Below, one piece after another: positions 60,224 through 64,000 of a stretch of DNA of 64,000 bases (within the stretch, counting starts at the first letter, position 1; the number at the start of each line of letters is the position of its first letter). Source of the DNA: RGIG2134 sp964461115 (lineage in GTDB: Bacteria; Cyanobacteriota; Vampirovibrionia; Gastranaerophilales; Gastranaerophilaceae). The DNA lies in contig CAYWSX010000004.1 of assembly GCA_964461115.1 (NCBI GenBank), forward strand, positions 1 through 64,000, given 5' to 3'. A program made the position numbers and the translations under genes. The notes under the pieces are model-generated. The model was not told the DNA's origin. It saw only the letters and a list, made by a program, of their open reading frames with translations, and searched no databases.

Positions 60224-61551
60224 GAATCTTTGTCCTTTCGTTCTCTATCCATAAGCTTTATCGGCGTTCCAAAGAAACCGAAAGCCTCTCTCAGACGCTT
60301 TTCAAGATATCGTCTGTAACTGTCGACCAAAAGGTCACCGTTGTTTACAAACATAACAAATGTAGGCGGTTCTGATTTAACCTGCGTCGTGTAAAGAACT
60401 TTAAGTCGTTTACCGCGTTTCGAGTTTGGCGGATTCATGCCGATAGCTTCAGACATTACCCTGTTTAGCGTGCTTGTTGTGACGCGTTTTGTCCACTCTG
60501 CATAAACTTCGATTGCCTGCTTGTAAATGCTTACCAAACGTTGCTTTGTAACTGCAGATATGAAAATTTTCGGTACATAATCCAAAAACGGTGCTTCGTG
60601 CTGAAGCATTTTTTCATATTTTTGCGGAGAATTTTCCTGCTTATTTTCAACTGTATCCCATTTATTTACGGCCAAAATCATACCGCGGCCGGCTTCCAAA
60701 ATGGTCTGGGCAATTTTTTTGTCTTGGTCCGTTAGCCCCTCTTGTGCATCAACTATCAAAACTGCGATATCACATCCGCGAATTGCACGGATTGCGCGGT
60801 CTACGGCAAATTTTTCCACACCCCAATCTACGCGGGCTTTTTTCCTTATACCTGCCGTGTCAATGAGCAAAAATTCCTGACCTTCATACTTAACTTTCGA
60901 GTCAATGCTGTCACGCGTTGTACCTGAAACATCAGAAACAATAACGCGCTCCTCGCCGAGAAGAGCATTTACAATACTGGATTTACCAGCATTAGGTTTT
61001 CCAACGATTGCAAGCTTAATTATTTCATTATCTACTTCTGCCTCAGAATATTCAAAATCTTTTGTAACAATATCCAAAATATCGCCGACACCACCGTCTC
61101 CGTGAAGTGCCGAAAGAGCGCAAGGCTGCCCCAAGGCCAATTCGTAAAAATCAGCAGTGTTATTTTGGTGGGACGGAGAGTCAATTTTATTTACAGCAAG
61201 AATAATCTCTTTTTTACTGCGGCGGAGAATATTTGCAATATCAAAATCTATCGGATTTATACCGTCTTTTCCGTCCACAATAAAAATAATTTTATCTGCC
61301 TCTTCACACGCAATTTGTGCCTGTGTAAAGATATTCAGCATTATCTCATCTTCATCACCCGGGACGATTCCGCCCGTATCAATAACCGTGAACGGCTTGT
61401 CCTGCCATTCCACATCAAAATATATTCTATCGCGGGTTACACCCGGCTGGTCGTCAACAATACTCTGTCTTGCGCCTACAAGTCTGTTAACAAAAGTCGA
61501 TTTTCCGACGTTCGGACGTCCTACTATCGCAACTACGGGTTTTCTTTGCAT
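60220..61551 (-). CDS. der: Ribosome assembly GTPase Der (EngA)
   Basis: A 443-residue GTPase with two tandem G domains that help 50S ribosome maturation. The first domain has VGRPNVGKSTFVNRL (10-24), DTGGIVPGDEDE and NKIDSPS; the second has VGKPNAGKSSIVNALLG (about 183-199), DTAGIRKKARVDWGVE and NKWDTVENKQE. The C-terminal KH-like domain contains NRVMSEAIGMNPPNSKRGKRLK. This is the ordinary Der order. It overlaps plsY by 4 bases (ATGA), so the minus-strand unit der-plsY-yjbQ is likely. Confidence 0.96.
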   Translation of the reverse strand: MQRKPVVAIVGRPNVGKSTFVNRLVGARQSIVDDQPGVTRDRIYFDVEWQDKPFTVIDTGGIVPGDEDEIMLNIFTQAQIACEEADKIIFIVDGKDGINPIDFDIANILRRSKKEIILAVNKIDSPSHQNNTADFYELALGQPCALSALHGDGGVGDILDIVTKDFEYSEAEVDNEIIKLAIVGKPNAGKSSIVNALLGEERVIVSDVSGTTRDSIDSKVKYEGQEFLLIDTAGIRKKARVDWGVEKFAVDRAIRAIRGCDIAVLIVDAQEGLTDQDKKIAQTILEAGRGMILAVNKWDTVENKQENSPQKYEKMLQHEAPFLDYVPKIFISAVTKQRLVSIYKQAIEVYAEWTKRVTTSTLNRVMSEAIGMNPPNSKRGKRLKVLYTTQVKSEPPTFVMFVNNGDLLVDSYRRYLEKRLREAFGFFGTPIKLMDRERKDKDS

Positions 61552-61643
61552 TTTCTCACCTGCTTATTTATCTCCTTTTCATTTTATTACAAATTTTCTG
61601 ATTTTGCACTTTTATGATAAAATTTGACCAAGGGAGAGCAAAA

Positions 61644-62567
61644 ATGCCGAGAAAAAAAATTATTGAAATCGTATTAGACGTAGAAACAACAGGACTTGAT
61701 TACACAAAAGAAAGAATGGTCGAGTTCGCAGCAGTAAAGCTTGAAAACGGGGAAGTGAAAGACACTTTCGAAACTCTTATCAACCCCGAACAACACATCA
61801 GAAAATCAAGTATGGCAATTCACAATATCACTCCTGAAATGGTTGCTGACGCGCCTACCGAAGCGAAAATCATGCCAAAAATCCTTAAATTTATCGGCAA
61901 TCATCCGATTGTTGCGCACAACGTCATTTTTGACTACTCTTATATCAACGAAGCAGCAAAAAGGGTTACCGGCAAAGGAATTGAAAACCCAAGAGTCGAT
62001 TCACAGTTTCTTTTTAAAGAAGTTTTTCCTGACTTTGACTCACCAAGCCTTGAAAATCTTTTAAAGCAATTTGAAGTTGTAACCGACACTCGCCACAGGG
62101 CAATGGCCGATGCAATGGGGCTTGCGCTATGCTATCCGCGTTTGAAAAAACTCTACGACAAAAAATATGACTGGCAAATCAAACAAATAGACAATATAGA
62201 TTACCTTTTCGAGCGCTATTTGAGAATTCAACAAGCAATAAATACAATGCAGTTTGAATTGCAGGATTTAAAATCAATATTTAAAATATATTTTGAAAAA
62301 GGCGGCGAAGATGTCATCGCTGCAACCGGTGAAACTCTTACTTACCAATCAAAACATGGTTTTGGATACGACTTTGCACAAATTAAAGATGTTTTAGAAG
62401 ACATCGGTGCTCTTAACAAAGCGGTAAAACTCAATAACGGCTTTGTGGACAGGCTTGTCGGCGGAAGAAGTCTTGATGAAGACACACGTAACAAAATCAA
62501 AGAAGCAAGACAAGACTTTTCAGAAGTTCGCTCCGTACAAATCGTAAAAGCTCCTAACAGCAGATAG
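61644..62567 (+). CDS. DnaQ-like 3'-5' exonuclease
   Basis: A 307-residue DEDDh-type exonuclease. The start is the ATG at 61644 (MPRKKIIEIVLDVETTG), with AAGGGAG just before it; the earlier ATG at 61614 has none. Exo I is IVLDVETTGLDYTKER (9-24), Exo II is HNVIFDYSYINEA near 94-106, and Exo III is TRHRAMADAMGLALC near 147-161 with the His and Asp. The first 180 residues are the catalytic domain; the remaining 120 are helical and charged, an extra part that could mediate binding. Such proteins are either the proofreading epsilon subunit or a DNA/RNA exonuclease; I cannot tell which. Confidence 0.9.
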   Translation: MPRKKIIEIVLDVETTGLDYTKERMVEFAAVKLENGEVKDTFETLINPEQHIRKSSMAIHNITPEMVADAPTEAKIMPKILKFIGNHPIVAHNVIFDYSYINEAAKRVTGKGIENPRVDSQFLFKEVFPDFDSPSLENLLKQFEVVTDTRHRAMADAMGLALCYPRLKKLYDKKYDWQIKQIDNIDYLFERYLRIQQAINTMQFELQDLKSIFKIYFEKGGEDVIAATGETLTYQSKHGFGYDFAQIKDVLEDIGALNKAVKLNNGFVDRLVGGRSLDEDTRNKIKEARQDFSEVRSVQIVKAPNSR

Positions 62568-62595
62568 AAAAGAGAAAATCATTTTATTATTCATC

Positions 62596-62677
62596 GTCAT
62601 TTTGAACGAACAAAGTGAGCGAAGAATCTTTTAATTATCTTATTATATAAGATTCTTCGGCAAAGCCTCAGAATGAC
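62596..62677. repeat. GTCAT palindromic repeat, copy D
   Basis: GTCATTTTGAAC at 62596 and GAATGAC ending at 62677 with inner GAAGAATCTT/AAGATTCTTC arms form an imperfect hairpin. It is nearly the same element as at 35667-35749. It lies in the 218-base gap between the exonuclease and the repeat-rich gene; the rest of that gap is AT-rich without further features. Confidence 0.85.
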
Positions 62678-62785
62678 TCGGAAGAGTTACGTAACGAAAT
62701 ATTAACAAAGCATATACAAATTTAGCAATTTTATATACTCATCTGACTTTATATATATACGAGATTATATAAAGCAGAGAGTATA

Positions 62786-63937
62786 ATGACAAAGATTACT
62801 TCAATTAATCAATTTCAAAACAAATTAGCCTTCGAAATGCTTGGCAATGCTGAATTTAAACCTGAAACAGCTGCTAAAGTTACAGGCGTAAAGCTTGAAT
62901 TAAACGACGGCGACGATGTTGTTATGCTCAAAGGCGATGACAACAATGTTAAAGCAGGAAACGGCAACAACACAATTATAACAGCCGGCAACAATAACCA
63001 TACAGTGTCAGGCAACGGCGACAACGTTGTCGGAGTTTACGGTACAAACAGTTCTGCAAAAACAGGCACAGGCGACGACAACATTTATGTTGAAGGCAAA
63101 TACAACAGTGTTGAAACAGCAGGCGGAAACAATACATTTCGCATAATTGGCGACAGCAACTCTGCAAAAGCAGGCGACGGACACAACAAAGTTGCAGTTC
63201 TTGGAAACAGCAACGGCGTTGAACTCGGAAACGGCAACCAATACCTTGCATATTGGGGCAATAACAACAACGTGACAATGGGCGACGGAAACTCAAAAGC
63301 TATGACCATGGATTTTGCATTAAGAGACGGTCAATTCAGAGACTTGGAAAACAAATGGATTTCAATGCTAGACTATTACAATTCGTCTCAAATGAAGAAT
63401 CTTGAAACAGCATATGATTACTCAAGCGGAAATAACACAATATTTAACGCTCTATCCGCAGACGATAAAGACTTCTCCGAAACAATTGACATGACAGAAC
63501 AAAAAGACGGAAAAGCAAAATATGTTATCGGTGCAGACCAAGGAGGATACGCAAGATTATATGTATACTCCTACACTTATAACGGTGTTGCATACTATTA
63601 CCCGAACGGCTGCGAAGGCGACCAGTCACAAAAAGCAGCGATTACAAATGTTGTACAGACAGATGTTTCTTACTACGCAGCAGATTCTTATACAATGGAA
63701 TACTCAAAAAACTATGTGGTCGGCGGCGTAAGCGGAAACAACATAACTTTTGGAAACGGCGACAACACACTCAAACACACCGTCGCAGACAACACAAACA
63801 ACGTCAATATGGGACAAGCGACAACAGGACATACAGTTCAGCAGGAACTCGCTTACAGCTTCGCACAAAAATCCTACCAAGACTTTGTAAAATACTATAT
63901 AAAAACCAAAAACTTCAACACCACAACAACACAGTAA
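62786..63937 (+). CDS. Beta-roll/solenoid protein with 18-residue RTX-like repeats
   Basis: A 383-residue protein. Residues 40 to about 165 are seven perfect 18-residue units, for example GNGNNTIITAGNNNHTVS, GTGDDNIYVEGKYNSVET and GDGHNKVAVLGNSNGVEL. Each is two nine-residue turns, of the G-x-G-N/D-x kind, as in RTX calcium-binding beta-rolls and related solenoids. One more unit appears near residues 325-344 (GNGDNTLKHTV). The middle and C-terminal parts are non-repeated; the C-terminal 50 residues are polar. No signal peptide is visible at the start (MTKITSINQF), so export, if any, would use another route such as type I secretion. Function: probably a surface or secreted structural protein, but this is inferred. 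Confidence 0.8.
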   Translation: MTKITSINQFQNKLAFEMLGNAEFKPETAAKVTGVKLELNDGDDVVMLKGDDNNVKAGNGNNTIITAGNNNHTVSGNGDNVVGVYGTNSSAKTGTGDDNIYVEGKYNSVETAGGNNTFRIIGDSNSAKAGDGHNKVAVLGNSNGVELGNGNQYLAYWGNNNNVTMGDGNSKAMTMDFALRDGQFRDLENKWISMLDYYNSSQMKNLETAYDYSSGNNTIFNALSADDKDFSETIDMTEQKDGKAKYVIGADQGGYARLYVYSYTYNGVAYYYPNGCEGDQSQKAAITNVVQTDVSYYAADSYTMEYSKNYVVGGVSGNNITFGNGDNTLKHTVADNTNNVNMGQATTGHTVQQELAYSFAQKSYQDFVKYYIKTKNFNTTTTQ

Positions 63938-63995
63938 ACTAAAACCCATCACCCGAAACTAAACCCGTTTATTATTAAAAAGAGAGAAAAATATT

Positions 63996-64000
63996 ATGAG
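63996..64000 (+). CDS. Start of a gene running off the window
   Basis: An ATG at 63996 with an AAAGAGAG-type ribosome site about 10 bases upstream is the beginning of the next plus-strand gene. Only two codons are visible, so nothing can be said about the product. Confidence 0.4.

Noticed and set aside
61102..61617. Plus-strand open frames opposite der
   Set aside because: Der motifs on the minus strand are complete, and the plus-strand frames are low in complexity and have no start signals.
1..64000. Prophage or integrative element in the window
   Set aside because: No integrase, terminase, portal, capsid or transposase gene is seen; the accessory genes are single genes among housekeeping ones.

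Overview
Organism. The window is low-GC DNA, densely coded on both strands, using the standard bacterial code with ATG, GTG and TTG starts. Several gene orders point to the non-photosynthetic sister lineage of Cyanobacteria (Melainabacteria/Vampirovibrionia, probably gut Gastranaerophilales). These are yggS directly followed by sepF, a SigF-type sigma factor coupled to a prepilin peptidase, and a flagellum with both P-ring and L-ring genes, which means a diderm envelope. No rRNA or marker tree was available, so this assignment is inference. Layout. 1-576 holds the 3' end of an unknown gene. 643-9030 is one minus-strand flagellar cluster that reads, in transcription order, SLT transglycosylase, flgF, flgG, flgA, flgH, flgI, rod-binding flgJ, a 91-aa unknown, flgN, flgK, flgL. 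9157-10643 has a glycosyltransferase, tRNA-Arg(CCG) and two 89-bp tandem tRNA-derived repeats. 10644-15632 has a paralogous pair of exported proteins, a large membrane protein and a secreted regulatory-like-domain protein. 15658-22544 is mostly housekeeping: pgi, hisG, mazG, ruvB, yggS, sepF, then a neuB-type synthase coupled to a polysialyltransferase-like protein. 24022-27421 is accessory: a membrane protein and two tandem HNH-nuclease paralogues that share a leader containing a G9 tract. 27501-41967 has pheT, an RHH protein, a membrane-anchored Hsp20-like protein, a MATE pump, pilD-sigF, a HEAT-like protein, sigA, rlmB, a pilM/pilN fusion with pilO, an LCP protein and a nitroreductase. 41964-46405 has a cysteine-peptidase-like protein, a stand-alone TOPRIM protein and a GAF-GGDEF-HD-GYP protein. 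46634-63937 has tdk, a methyltetrahydrofolate methyltransferase, slt, pyk, ADP-forming acetyl-CoA synthetase, TatD-linked radical SAM, a Bax-inhibitor-like protein, comM, two small proteins, yjbQ, plsY, der, a DnaQ-like exonuclease and a repeat protein with exact 18-residue repeats. How the genes fit together. The cell appears motile (flagellum, type IV pilus parts, c-di-GMP enzyme, SigF). It appears to use glycolysis with pyruvate kinase and to make ATP by acetate-forming ADP-dependent acetyl-CoA synthetase. It decorates its surface (NeuB/polyST, LCP protein, GT2). The most unusual signal is a short N-terminal motif close to N-P-x-F-G-A. It sits in the first about 15-50 residues of otherwise unrelated proteins: the large membrane protein, the cyclic-di-GMP enzyme and two small proteins, with looser versions in the HNH pair and the cysteine-peptidase-like protein. 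It could be an undescribed sorting or docking tag. Four dispersed GTCAT..ATGAC palindromes and the tRNA-derived tandem repeats are the main non-coding structures.
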